From Deltaproteobacteria bacterium (lineage in GTDB: Bacteria; Desulfobacterota; DSM-4660; Desulfatiglandales; HGW-15): DNA of 15,716 nt. This document shows, in pieces, positions 1 to 8,063 of the stretch. Position numbers and translations under genes: made by a program. Each line of letters starts with the position of its first letter. Position 1 is the stretch's first letter. The stretch is taken from positions 1 through 15,716 of the forward strand of contig JAFGPH010000123.1 of NCBI GenBank assembly GCA_016926135.1. The letters run 5' to 3'. The notes under the pieces are model-generated. The model was not told where the DNA came from. It worked only from the letters and a program-made list of their open reading frames with translations, and did not search any database.

Positions 1-2438
1 GAAAGCCGGATCACGTCCCGGGCCTTTTCCTTCCCTGCCATGTAGTCTTCGAAGAAGGCCTTCACCTCTCCCTCCCTTCCGAGGCCGCTCCACGGCACCA
101 GGGCCGCGACGACCCGCTCAAAATGGACCGGGGGCAGTTGTTCGAGCTGCCGGAGGGAAGAGAGGAACCACTCCCACAGGAAGGGCAGGGCATAGGGGTT
201 GGCCGCCATGGCGCCTATGACCATGAACTTGTTCCGATCCGGTACCCTCCCGAGCGTATACTGGAGGACCTTTCGGATCAGGGCCTCGTCGCGAAAGCAT
301 CCCATGGCCGTCAGGATGTTGATCCTTTCGTGCTCGTTGTCCGAGGAAGTGAATGTTCTGTCCAGCCAGTCGAAGGTGTCCTCCTGCCCATGGAGGGCCC
401 CAATCTGCACGGCGCTCCTCATGAGATCAGGATGAACCGCCTTCCCCGAAAAGAGCACATGGAATTGCTCCTGGCCGAAACGGACGGCGTCTTCGGAACC
501 ATACAGCGCGGCCTGCCACAGGCACTGTTCCCTGAGTATGGAAAGGGTGTGTCGTTCATCGCTGACCGGCTCGTACCCGATCCTTCCGAGCACCCTTTCC
601 AGGAGAGCCTTTCCCAGGGAGGCCACATTCCGTCGTCTTTCGCCTCCTGTGACCATGAAGGCGTGGCAGAGATGATCCCCGATGCTCATGAGGGGCAGGG
701 GGTCGTCTTCCTCCTCATAGAAGCCGAGAAAGGCCAGATACTCATCCAGAGAAACATCCCCTCGTTTCACCAGGGCATAGAGATCGTTCTGGAGTCCCCA
801 TCTCTCCTCGGGCAGCAGAACTTTCCCTGCAACCCGTGTTCCCAGCTCCCGGAGGTTGCCGGTCTCGGTGTACTTGACCCTGTAAAAACCGGTCTGCCCT
901 TCATTGACCATGTAGGCCAGGGCATGCTCCCCGATCTGAAGGCCGGCGCTCCGTCCCTCGATCAGGGCACGGATCGTTCTGGTGGACCCATCGTCGAGGA
1001 AGACTTTCACTGCAACCGGGATCATCCATTCCTGATCGGATTCATGAGGAAGGTAAGTGAACCTCCCCTGGGTGAGGACGAGTCCCTCTTCCTCCCGCCT
1101 CACTTCGATCATCGGATATCCGGGCTGTTCAATCCAGCTCCTGATCATCCGGCTCACAGGCTTGGCCGAAACCTCCTCAAAGGCCGCCCAGAGATCATTG
1201 CTGGCCGCGCACCCGTAGGCATGGGCTTTGAGATAGCGCCGCAGCCCCTCCTTCAGCCCCTCGCTCCCCACATACCCCTCGATCTGGCGGAGGATGCTTC
1301 CGCCCTTGTTGTAGATGATGGGCGCGGTGCCCACGTTGATCACCACATGCTCCCCTCCGGGGATCTCAATGGCGAAGGTCTCCCTGAGCGCATCCCTATC
1401 CAGGGCGACGTTGGTCATGTTTTGCAGAAAACGGCCCCACACCTCCCACTCGGGGTGGTAATGGTCGACCACCCCATAGCCGAAGTAGGTGGCAAAGCTC
1501 TCGTTCAGCCAGAGGTACTTCCATTCCGCAGGGGTCACCAGGTTTCCGAACCACTGATGGGCCATCTCGTGGGCAATGACCTCACAGATCCTCTCCTCCC
1601 CCGCCCGCGAGGTCTTTTCCGGGTCTCTCAGAAGCAGGTTCTCTCGGAAGGTAATCGCCCCCCAGTTCTCCATGGCGCCGGCGGCAAAATCCGAGATGGC
1701 GATCAGGTCCAGCTTCGGGAGGGGATAGGGAATGCCGTAGTAGTTCTCCGAAAAGAGGAGCGCCTTCCTGCCGAAATCCAGGGCATACTCCCCATGCCTG
1801 GTCAGTCCCGGCATGGCTGCCAGACGGATGAGTACGGGGCCGGGCTGCTCGATGAGATCGAACTCCCCAACCCCCAGGAAGAGGAGATAGGTGGACATCC
1901 TGGGGGTTCGCTGGAAAGTGAGCTGCTTACGCCCGTCCCCGATCAACGTCTCCTGAACCGCAGGGGCGTTGGAGAGGGCGACCAGGTCCTCGTCGATCAC
2001 CATCTCCACGTCAAAGGTGGCCTTGCGGGCAGGGTGATCGAAACAGGGGAACGCCCTTCGCGCATCGCTCTCCTCGAACTGGGTCACAGCCGCGTATTTC
2101 TCCACGCCCCCGTGGACATACCTGCTCCGATAGAACCCGGCCATCCGATTGTTGATCTCACCAGAGAACTCGATCCTGAGATCAATTCTCCCGCCCCTCT
2201 CGCCCGGAAGCAGCACCCTCAGCTTCTCTTTCCCTGGGTCCACACAAAAGGAACACTCGGCCCAGTCGCCTTCCGTGCCGGCCTGGCAGCGCCGGATCGC
2301 CAGGTCCAGGGCGTCGAGGGTGATCTCCTTCTGCGGTGTGGAAATGTCGATCAAGATCTCCACAAATCCGTCGAATCTGAATCTCTTGAGATCCGGCTCC
2401 AGGTGAATCCTGTAATGGATGGGCGTCCCGTGGGTCAT
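1..2438 (-). CDS. M1 family zinc aminopeptidase (PepN/ERAP-like), 3' end outside window
   Basis: Zinc metallopeptidase that removes N-terminal amino acids from peptides, probably cytoplasmic since no signal peptide is seen. About 812 codons are visible in one uninterrupted frame that leaves the window at position 1. Counting from the ATG at 2438, the substrate-binding GAMEN motif is at residues 254-258, the zinc motif HEMAH at 290-294, the third zinc ligand Glu at about 313 (in WLNES), and the catalytic Tyr at about 376 in a YNKGG context. The N-terminus (HYRIHLEPDL) is the usual beta-domain start, and the last visible part is an ERAP1_C-like helical domain. M1 enzymes are usually about 850 residues, so probably only a short tail is missing. 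The ATG at 2438 has GAGGAAGG upstream; an in-frame ATG at 2465 is the alternative start. It lies about 90 bp downstream of the thioesterase gene, in the same direction and possibly cotranscribed. The exact substrate range is unknown. Confidence 0.95.
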   Translation of the reverse strand, partial: MTHGTPIHYRIHLEPDLKRFRFDGFVEILIDISTPQKEITLDALDLAIRRCQAGTEGDWAECSFCVDPGKEKLRVLLPGERGGRIDLRIEFSGEINNRMAGFYRSRYVHGGVEKYAAVTQFEESDARRAFPCFDHPARKATFDVEMVIDEDLVALSNAPAVQETLIGDGRKQLTFQRTPRMSTYLLFLGVGEFDLIEQPGPVLIRLAAMPGLTRHGEYALDFGRKALLFSENYYGIPYPLPKLDLIAISDFAAGAMENWGAITFRENLLLRDPEKTSRAGEERICEVIAHEMAHQWFGNLVTPAEWKYLWLNESFATYFGYGVVDHYHPEWEVWGRFLQNMTNVALDRDALRETFAIEIPGGEHVVINVGTAPIIYNKGGSILRQIEGYVGSEGLKEGLRRYLKAHAYGCAASNDLWAAFEEVSAKPVSRMIRSWIEQPGYPMIEVRREEEGLVLTQGRFTYLPHESDQEWMIPVAVKVFLDDGSTRTIRALIEGRSAGLQIGEHALAYMVNEGQTGFYRVKYTETGNLRELGTRVAGKVLLPEERWGLQNDLYALVKRGDVSLDEYLAFLGFYEEEDDPLPLMSIGDHLCHAFMVTGGERRRNVASLGKALLERVLGRIGYEPVSDERHTLSILREQCLWQAALYGSEDAVRFGQEQFHVLFSGKAVHPDLMRSAVQIGALHGQEDTFDWLDRTFTSSDNEHERINILTAMGCFRDEALIRKVLQYTLGRVPDRNKFMVIGAMAANPYALPFLWEWFLSSLRQLEQLPPVHFERVVAALVPWSGLGREGEVKAFFEDYMAGKEKARDVIRL

Positions 2439-2525
2439 GGGGCCTTCCTCGCACTCATCGTTCATCTCACCTCTGTAAACATCTGCCTCAGTCTTCGTAA
2501 TCTGCGGACCTGCATCCTGCTGCCT

Positions 2526-2987
2526 TCAAATGAACTTTGGGGGCAGGTCCTTCTGGCCATGGATCTTCAGATCCCTCAGAATCATCATGGTGGCCAGTCC
2601 GTGGGCGAGAAGGAGTCCCTTCCCGTCATCAACGGAGGCCTCGGCCAGACACAGGGTCTTCCCCACCCTGAGGCTCCTGCCCCTCGCGATCAGCCGCCCC
2701 CCTGAGGAGGGGGCCAGAAAATTGAGCTTCATCTCCACCGTGGTCATCCCCGCATCATCCAGGATCTGGGGATAGACCGCCCAGAAGGCGGCCGCATCCA
2801 CCAAGGAGGAATAGACGCCACCGTGAACCATCCCAAATGGCTGGAGGTGTTTTTCCTGGACTGCCACCTCGAGTAGGGATTCCCCCCATCCCAGGGATCC
2901 GATCTCCATGGAGATCAGGGTGAAATAGGGGGAGCGGTTGACAATCGGCTTCACCGCCTCCACATATGCAGGATTCAAGGTCCTCAT
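2526..2987 (-). CDS. PaaI-family hotdog-fold thioesterase
   Basis: 153-residue single hotdog-domain protein, probably an acyl-CoA thioesterase of the PaaI/YbgC-like superfamily acting in the cytoplasm. The diagnostic segment is FGMVHGGVYSSLVDAA, with HGG at residues 55-57 and the conserved acidic residue D64 in the following helix. It is followed by the usual beta strands (TTVEMKLNFLAPSSGG; GRSLRVGKTLCLAEASV). Length fits the family (about 140-160). I place the start at the ATG at 2987 because GAGGAAGAG lies directly upstream and the hotdog fold begins soon after. The open frame continues 35 codons further upstream (to 3092), but that extension is rich in charged and Trp residues and unlike the family. 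The acyl substrate cannot be told from sequence. The aminopeptidase gene follows in the same direction. Confidence 0.9.
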   Translation of the reverse strand: MRTLNPAYVEAVKPIVNRSPYFTLISMEIGSLGWGESLLEVAVQEKHLQPFGMVHGGVYSSLVDAAAFWAVYPQILDDAGMTTVEMKLNFLAPSSGGRLIARGRSLRVGKTLCLAEASVDDGKGLLLAHGLATMMILRDLKIHGQKDLPPKFI

Positions 2988-3337
2988 CTCTTCCTCAGGG
3001 TGTTTTGCCGTGCAAGGGTCGAACCAAACATGGCCTGGCCATTGAGCCCAGACATCGAGGGACACCATATCTGCTCGGGTCCGTGATTTCAATGCTCTTT
3101 TCGTCAGGGTTTTGACTCATTGATCAAGCGGTTTCTGAACGCACTCCCTGACGACAAATAAATATTGAGATTCCAGAATGTTATGAACACCATGTTTCCC
3201 TCCATGATTGGCATGATCTTTGCTTATTAGAAACCTTGAAACAAATCCCCAGCGTGTTTCATGCCGTTTTACGGCTGCCCGGGGTCATCACAGGCCACCG
3301 GCAGTCGGATCGGAAATCCGCCGCACCACAGGGGGGC
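2988..3337. other. Intergenic region between divergent genes, carries sigma-54 promoter
   Basis: About 350 bp separating the minus-strand thioesterase from the plus-strand kinase. It is more AT-rich in its right half (around 3150-3235) than the flanking genes. It holds a TTGATCAA palindrome (about 3119-3126), an AT-rich tract around 3160-3175, and the sigma-54 type promoter annotated separately. The open frame of the kinase extends back to a TTG at 3236, but that part does not look like protein. Confidence 0.6.
3208..3224 (+). promoter_or_regulatory. Sigma-54 (RpoN) promoter for the hybrid kinase gene
   Basis: The 17 bases TTGGCATGATCTTTGCT match the RpoN consensus YTGGCACGRNNNTTGCW at every defined position except one (T for C in GGCAC). 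The GG (-24) and GC (-12) elements are 10 bp apart, as required. Predicted transcription start is near 3235, giving a leader of about 100 nt before the ATG at 3338. No activator-binding site was identified with confidence; the TTGATCAA palindrome about 90 bp upstream is only a possibility. Confidence 0.7.
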
Positions 3338-6004
3338 ATGACCGCAGCCGTGATGACGCTCAGAGCCAAGGCATCCATCCTGATCACTGTCATTATTTCG
3401 ATCACCATAGGCACTATCGGTATATTTCACGTCGCTTTCTTCGAGACTTCACTCAAAGACTCCATTTTCAAAGGCCTGGAGACCATCAGCAACGCCTCCT
3501 CCCAGTTGATATCCCGCTTTCTTGAGGATACCCTCGTGGACGTGGACGCCATCGCCCACTCCCTTCCCAAGAAGGCCCTGGAACAGAGAGATGTCTCCCT
3601 GATCGAGGAGATGCTCAGAACCTACTCACAGAAGTTCACCAAATTTGAAAACGGGATGTTCATCCTCGATGAAAAGGGCCTGCTGTGGGCCGACTTTCCG
3701 GTGCATCCTGAGGTAAGAGGCAAATCCTTTGCCTTCCGGGAGTACTTCCAGAGGACCATGAGGGAGAAAAGGGGCATCACCGGCACCCCCTACCGGTCGG
3801 CCAGAACGGGCGAGCCTGTCCTGACCTTCACGGCCCCCCTGACCAGCTCGTCCGGTGACATCATCGGGCTGCTGGCGTGCTCCGTGCAGCTCACCTCTCC
3901 CAAAGCGCTGGAAGGCATCCGCCTCACGCGGATAGGGAAGACAGGGTATATTTACGTGTACAACAAAGACCGGCTCATGATCCTCCACCCCCAGGACGAG
4001 AGGATCCTGAAGAAAGATGTGCCCCCGGGTGTCAACAGGCTCTTCGACGCCGCCCTGGAAGGGTTTGAGGGTGTGGGGGAGACGGTGAATTCCAGGGGGA
4101 AGGCCATGTTTCTGTCCCTGAGGAATATACCTGGAACAGACTGGATATTGGGTGCACAGCAACCCAGGGAAGAAGCCTTTTCCCCGGTCGAGGAGGCCAA
4201 GAGCCAGATCCTGGCTAGTATCCTTCTTGCCGTCTTCCTGGCTGTGATCGTTGCTGCCGTGACCATCACCGGGATCACCAGACCTCTCTCCAAACTCCGC
4301 AAGGCCGTCATGCTCCTGGGAGCAGCCGGAGAGACCCGCGAAGCACTGCGGGAACAGCAAGCAGAGTACAGGAAAGAACTGGAAGGGATCGCCGATGGGG
4401 GGGAGATTGGAGACCTGACCAGGGCCTTCCTGGGCATTTCAGAGCAACTGGACATGAGCATGCGCTCCCTCAAGAGTTCCGCAAGGGACTGGGAACGCAC
4501 TTTCGATTCCGTATCCGATTTGATCGCCATCCTGGATGAGGACGGAAGGATCATCCGGATGAACTACTCAGCCAAAACGGTTCTTCAGGCCGAGGTTTCT
4601 GACGGGATCGGAAGACCCGTGGCAGATATTTTCAAGGAAGCAAAGATTATCAGCAACCTGATTGGGAACAACGGAAAGTCAGGCTCGGAACAGGCCTTCA
4701 TAATGGCGTTAGATGGGCCGGGCACCCACCATATCCTGGAAGTCACGATGTCGCCCCTGTTGGAAGAATCAGAGAGGAGAACCGGGACGGTCGCGGTAGC
4801 CAAGGACATCACCTCCAGCGTGAAGGCGGAAGAGGAAAAGAAGCGGCTCGAGGCCCAGCTCCAGCAGGCCCAGAAAATGGAGGCTATCGGCACCCTGGCC
4901 GGCGGCATCGCCCACAACTTCAACAACCTCCTGATGGGTATCCAGGGAAACGCCTCCCTGATCCTCCTGGACACGGACAGGGAGCACCCCCACCACCAGA
5001 GGGCCGTGAATATCGAAAAGCTCGTTCAGAGCGGGTCCAGGCTGACAAGCCAACTCCTGGGCTACGCCAGGGAAGGACGGTTTCGGGTCAACCCCCTTTC
5101 GCTGAATCAACTGGTGAAAGAGACGAGCAACACCTTCGCCATGGCCAGAAAGGACATCCGGGTGCAGCTGGACCTTGAGGAGGACCTGTTTGCCGTGCTG
5201 GCCGACCGTGGACAGATCGAGCAGGTCCTCATGAACCTGTTCGTGAACGCCGCAGACGCCATGGCTGACGGTGGCGCCCTTTTCCTGAAGACACGAAGGG
5301 TCACCCACAAAGATTTTTCCGGAAAGGCCTATGAGGTGAAACCCGGAGACTACGTGCTTTTGACGGTCAGAGACACGGGTACCGGCATGGACAGGAAAAC
5401 TCTGGATCGCATCTTCGACCCCTTTTTCACAACCAAAGGTGTCGGTAAGGGAACAGGCCTCGGGCTTGCCTCCGTGTACGGCATCGTCAAGGCCCACGAG
5501 GGATACATCAACGTGGAATCCGAGGTAGGCCGGGGTGCAGCCTTTCACATCTACCTGCCCGCGTGCAGGGAAGCGGTGGAGAAGGACAACGACTCGCCCT
5601 CCCAGCTGGCCAAAGGAAATGAAAAGGTGCTTCTGGTGGATGACGAGGAGATGATCCTGGAAATCGGCCAACAAATCCTTACCGCCATGGGCTATAGCGT
5701 TTCTCTTGCCAAGAGCGGGAACGAGGCCCTCGAAATCTACAGGAGCGAGTGGGACGGCATTGATCTCGTGCTCCTGGACCTGATCATGCCCGACATGTGC
5801 GGAGGAGACACGTATGATCATCTGAAGCAGATCAACCCCGAGGTCAAGGTGCTTCTCGCCAGTGGCTTCAGCATCGACGGTCGGGCCACGGAGATCCTGA
5901 AACGAGGCTGCAACGGCTTCATCCAGAAGCCCTTCAACATCGAACAGCTCTCATACAAGATCAGGGAAATCCTGAACCGCTCCTCCGCGAGTGCTCTTTC
6001 TTGA
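3338..6004 (+). CDS. Membrane-bound hybrid sensor histidine kinase (extracytoplasmic sensor-PAS-HisKA-HATPase-REC)
   Basis: 888-residue hybrid kinase that senses an extracellular signal and autophosphorylates. Domains from the ATG at 3338: TM helix 12-34; extracytoplasmic Cache-like sensor about 35-290; TM helix about 291-313; linker/HAMP-like region to about 375; PAS about 382-496 (FDSVSDLIAILDEDGRII); HisKA with phosphoacceptor H526 in GGIAHNFNNLL; HATPase_c with N box (NLFVNAADAM, N637), G1 (DTGTGMD), F box (FDPFFTTK) and G2 (GTGLGLASVYGIV); C-terminal receiver with DD acidic pair near 768-769, phosphoacceptor D814 (LLDLIMP) and K864. All catalytic residues are present. An upstream TTG at 3236 would add 34 residues that do not look like protein; ATG 3338 follows AGGGGGGC. 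ATG 3353 is an alternative start. No cognate response regulator lies next to it. A near-consensus sigma-54 promoter precedes it. The ligand is unknown. Confidence 0.93.
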   Translation: MTAAVMTLRAKASILITVIISITIGTIGIFHVAFFETSLKDSIFKGLETISNASSQLISRFLEDTLVDVDAIAHSLPKKALEQRDVSLIEEMLRTYSQKFTKFENGMFILDEKGLLWADFPVHPEVRGKSFAFREYFQRTMREKRGITGTPYRSARTGEPVLTFTAPLTSSSGDIIGLLACSVQLTSPKALEGIRLTRIGKTGYIYVYNKDRLMILHPQDERILKKDVPPGVNRLFDAALEGFEGVGETVNSRGKAMFLSLRNIPGTDWILGAQQPREEAFSPVEEAKSQILASILLAVFLAVIVAAVTITGITRPLSKLRKAVMLLGAAGETREALREQQAEYRKELEGIADGGEIGDLTRAFLGISEQLDMSMRSLKSSARDWERTFDSVSDLIAILDEDGRIIRMNYSAKTVLQAEVSDGIGRPVADIFKEAKIISNLIGNNGKSGSEQAFIMALDGPGTHHILEVTMSPLLEESERRTGTVAVAKDITSSVKAEEEKKRLEAQLQQAQKMEAIGTLAGGIAHNFNNLLMGIQGNASLILLDTDREHPHHQRAVNIEKLVQSGSRLTSQLLGYAREGRFRVNPLSLNQLVKETSNTFAMARKDIRVQLDLEEDLFAVLADRGQIEQVLMNLFVNAADAMADGGALFLKTRRVTHKDFSGKAYEVKPGDYVLLTVRDTGTGMDRKTLDRIFDPFFTTKGVGKGTGLGLASVYGIVKAHEGYINVESEVGRGAAFHIYLPACREAVEKDNDSPSQLAKGNEKVLLVDDEEMILEIGQQILTAMGYSVSLAKSGNEALEIYRSEWDGIDLVLLDLIMPDMCGGDTYDHLKQINPEVKVLLASGFSIDGRATEILKRGCNGFIQKPFNIEQLSYKIREILNRSSASALS

Positions 6005-6127
6005 CACCCCCCTGGGTTTCTCCCTATACTCGCAGGCAGCATCCGAATCGCGATCCACCCGACCCCGGAGTCGGACCACCGCCTTTCCCCCGTCCGAGGA
6101 GGTTTCCCGGTCCGCAGGGCTGAAGAC

Positions 6128-6460
6128 ATGGCACACGGAGACATGAAAGACCAGGACCGTTTCATCCGGGCCTATCACGAGTTCAAACAGCAGATCGACC
6201 TGGCAGGCGGAGGCGTGCTGCCGGAGGTGGATGACCTGATCTGTTACATGCTCATGGGCATTCCTCGGGTCCCCGCAGACGAGGAACCCGGTGAGGATGG
6301 GCGGATCATGGCCGTCGAACAACGCGTGAGCATTCTGAAGGCCGTCTTCGTGGAATGCAACAAGGACCGACCGGAGGGCTTCCTTGACGAGGGTCTCAGG
6401 AGGTACGACCAGGCCGCCAGGGCGGCCACGACCCTCTTGAGGGAGACTGAAGAACGCTAG
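6128..6460 (+). CDS. Small hypothetical protein downstream of the hybrid kinase
   Basis: 110-residue soluble, acidic, mostly helical protein with no domain I recognise. It has no membrane segment, signal peptide or metal-binding cysteine cluster (two isolated Cys only). Codon use is like that of neighbouring genes, with strong preference for G/C in third positions, which supports real coding. The ribosome-binding site is weak (GAAGA just before the ATG at 6128); an ATG at 6143 is an alternative start. It begins 123 bp after the kinase stop on the same strand, so it may be read from the same transcript, although no terminator or promoter between them is clear. An antisense frame over the same bases (5951-6511) has no recognisable content. 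Confidence 0.6.
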   Translation: MAHGDMKDQDRFIRAYHEFKQQIDLAGGGVLPEVDDLICYMLMGIPRVPADEEPGEDGRIMAVEQRVSILKAVFVECNKDRPEGFLDEGLRRYDQAARAATTLLRETEER

Positions 6461-6565
6461 TGCGCTCAAAATCGTTGCGGCCTGGACGACCACCCCCAGA
6501 CGGCCCCTCAAGCCCCTTGTAGTTGTGAGCGTATTTACGAAACAGGATACCAGTGTGTCTCTGTG

Positions 6566-7231
6566 TCACGGACCCGTCCAGTTCACCATCCCGATCGAAA
6601 AGGCAAGCACAAATTGTCCGGCGTAGTACATGGGCAATCCGACCATCCGGTTGAGGAACTCCTTCCTGACGAAGCGATCCCGGGCCACGAAGATGTCCGA
6701 GAAGTAGAAGCAGATCGCGCCGCTGATAACCATCCACCTCACCGGTACGGCCAGGATCCCGTGGCCCAGCACCGAGAAAGCGCTGATGAGCATGGCGCTG
6801 ATGACGATGACGTAGAGAACCACCGGCCCCTTCATTCCACCGAGGTGCGGCCTCAGCCAGAGGTAGATCCATCCGCTGAACCCACACGTGGCGGTCCCCC
6901 CCAACCAGGTCCAGCCACCCAACCCGGCCACGCGAGAGAAGGCGATCACATAGAAGACGTGCCCCGCCAGAAAAGAGAGCAGTCCTGCCAGAAACATCCT
7001 CTTCTGGGGAAAGGCCAGACAGATGTCCCCCACCAGGCAGAGGCATAGCCCGGCCACGAGAGGCCGGTCGTAGACCGGCAGGGAATGCGGCGCCCCAAGG
7101 GCCGCCAGGACGAACAACGCGGAAAGGGCCGACTTGCTGGAAACCAGGAGTCGCCGGATCTCCCCCTTTTCCGCATAGAGGACCACGCCCAGGAGGACCG
7201 TTGCAGAGGCGATGATTACCGTATGGGTCAT
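6566..7231 (-). CDS. YhhN/TMEM86-family integral membrane protein (lysoplasmalogenase-like)
   Basis: 221-residue protein made almost entirely of hydrophobic helices, about eight membrane segments, matching the length and pattern of the YhhN family. Family landmarks seen: K33 in the second helix; GDICLAFP at about 68-75 followed by FLAGLLSFLAGHVFY; SD at about 178-179 in FYFSDIFVARD; and YYAGQFVLAFS near the C-terminus. Characterised animal members (TMEM86A/B) hydrolyse the vinyl-ether bond of lysoplasmalogens. Anaerobic bacteria can contain plasmalogens, so that role is possible here but unproven. The ATG at 7231 is chosen because GGGAGGAG lies 7 bases upstream; an earlier in-frame ATG at 7270 has no ribosome-binding site. 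It lies downstream of, and parallel to, the kinase remnant. Confidence 0.85.
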   Translation of the reverse strand: MTHTVIIASATVLLGVVLYAEKGEIRRLLVSSKSALSALFVLAALGAPHSLPVYDRPLVAGLCLCLVGDICLAFPQKRMFLAGLLSFLAGHVFYVIAFSRVAGLGGWTWLGGTATCGFSGWIYLWLRPHLGGMKGPVVLYVIVISAMLISAFSVLGHGILAVPVRWMVISGAICFYFSDIFVARDRFVRKEFLNRMVGLPMYYAGQFVLAFSIGMVNWTGP

Positions 7232-7284
7232 CCTCAGCTCCTCCCAATGCAGGCCTGCGGCCGCAAACATATTCAGATCGTGTC

Positions 7285-7336
7285 GTTTGAGGTTGGAGGG
7301 AAGAAATCCATTGCCTCAAACCTCCATCCTCCAACC
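7285..7336. repeat. Mutually exclusive inverted repeats between yhhN-like gene and kinase remnant
   Basis: GTTTGAGG (7285-7292) pairs with CCTCAAAC (7314-7321), and the overlapping GGTTGGAGG (7291-7299) pairs with CCTCCAACC (7328-7336). The two stems share bases, so only one can form fully at a time. The right arm is also a CCTCCA-rich low-complexity stretch. Function unknown. Confidence 0.5.
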
Positions 7337-7379
7337 TCCAGCTTCTTCGCAAATTGCAGAGAAGTTGCAGACTCAGAGC

Positions 7380-7799
7380 CTATTTCCCGTCCAGTATGGA
7401 CCTCACCCTCCCGGAGAGTTCCGCGAGGTCGAAGGGCTTCTGGATGAAGCCATCACACCCACGATCCAGCATTTCCCGGGCCCGGCCGTTGATGCTGTAT
7501 CCGCTGGAGAGCAGGACCTTCACCCCCGGGTTGATCCGTTTCAGATGATCGTACGTCTCTCCGCCCGCCATGTCGGGAATGATCAGGTCCAGGATGACCA
7601 GATCGATCTCCTCCCTTCTGTCTCTGTAAATCCGGAGGGCCTCCCCGGAAAACAACATGATCGTTCTCTCGCCTGACTTGGTGCGCCGCCTCACTTCCAC
7701 ATTGGTCACCGAACCCGTCGCCTTGATCTCCCGGATGATTCTTTCCCTGTCTTCAGGGTCCTCCCACACGCCCAGGTCGACGGATGTGCGGCCGATCAC
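7380..7799 (-). pseudogene. Remnant of a hybrid histidine kinase: PAS tail fused to a broken receiver domain
   Basis: 139 codons from a GTG at 7799. Residues 1-50 are the second half of a PAS domain (EEVIGRTSVDLGVW-like start, then VEVRRRTKSGERTIMLF). Residues 54-139 are the C-terminal two thirds of a receiver (EIDLVILDLIIPDMAGGETYD, phosphoacceptor D71, K121 in IQKPF). Missing are the whole HisKA and HATPase region and the first strand of the receiver with its acidic Asp pair. The join is at SGEA, a tetrapeptide expected both at the end of such PAS domains and in receivers of this type (SGEEALRIY), so deletion between short homologous stretches is likely. Upstream, the frame is closed by a stop at 7833-7835 and the PAS N-terminus is absent. 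The receiver part closely resembles that of the intact kinase at 3338-6004. It cannot be a normal phospho-acceptor. An automated annotation may call it a response regulator CDS. Confidence 0.75.
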
Positions 7800-7888
7800 C
7801 TCCTCCCGAAAAAAGCAGAAGCAGGGTCTCCTTCACCACAGTCGGGGTTCGCTCACGGACTCCAGAAGCCGAACTTACACGAATTCCT

Positions 7889-7925
7889 CGCGGATCGGCA
7901 TTCGCTCTGCTTTCAGCGATCCGCG
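7889..7925. other. Stem-loop upstream of pxpA
   Basis: CGCGGATCG (7889-7897) and CGATCCGCG (7917-7925) form a perfect 9-bp stem with a 19-base loop. It is not followed by a T run on either strand, so it is not a typical intrinsic terminator. It lies between the divergent kinase remnant and pxpA and could be an operator or part of a leader. Confidence 0.4.
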
Positions 7926-7984
7926 GAGTATATCACACTGATTCTCCCGTTCAAACGTCTTCCTCCTCCGGCAACTTGCAGGCT

Positions 7985-8012
7985 TTGATGGATGGTCATT
8001 TTGTGCTATCTT
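7985..8012 (+). promoter_or_regulatory. Possible sigma-70 type promoter for pxpABC
   Basis: TTGATG (7985-7990) and TATCTT (8007-8012) are separated by 16 bp and each match the -35 and -10 consensus at four of six bases. The position, about 45 bp before the pxpA start, is sensible, but such matches are common by chance. Confidence 0.3.
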
Positions 8013-8063
8013 TGGCCGGGCCTTGATTCAAGCCTGTCAATCTCGGTTACAGAGGGAGAACCT

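Noticed and set aside
123..2705. Very long plus-strand open frame (860 codons) opposite the aminopeptidase
   Set aside because: The minus strand here encodes a complete set of M1 aminopeptidase motifs. The plus-strand translation is Pro/Gly/His-rich without any domain, and it crosses the end of the aminopeptidase into the thioesterase gene, so it is a codon-bias shadow.
3236..3337. Upstream extension of the hybrid kinase from a TTG
   Set aside because: The 34 extra residues have no ribosome-binding site in front and come before the natural N-terminal membrane helix. The frame would begin at the predicted sigma-54 transcription start, leaving no room for a leader.
4769..5821. 350-codon minus-strand frame opposite the kinase
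   Set aside because: It is antisense to HisKA, HATPase and receiver motifs that are all intact; its own translation shows no recognisable domain.
6005..6030. Possible terminator just after the kinase (ACCC-CCCT-GGGT then TTTCT)
   Set aside because: The stem is only four base pairs and the T run is broken; too weak to annotate.
6563..7048. Plus-strand frame opposite the YhhN-like gene
   Set aside because: It is a His/Asp/Arg-rich translation antisense to clear hydrophobic transmembrane coding sequence.
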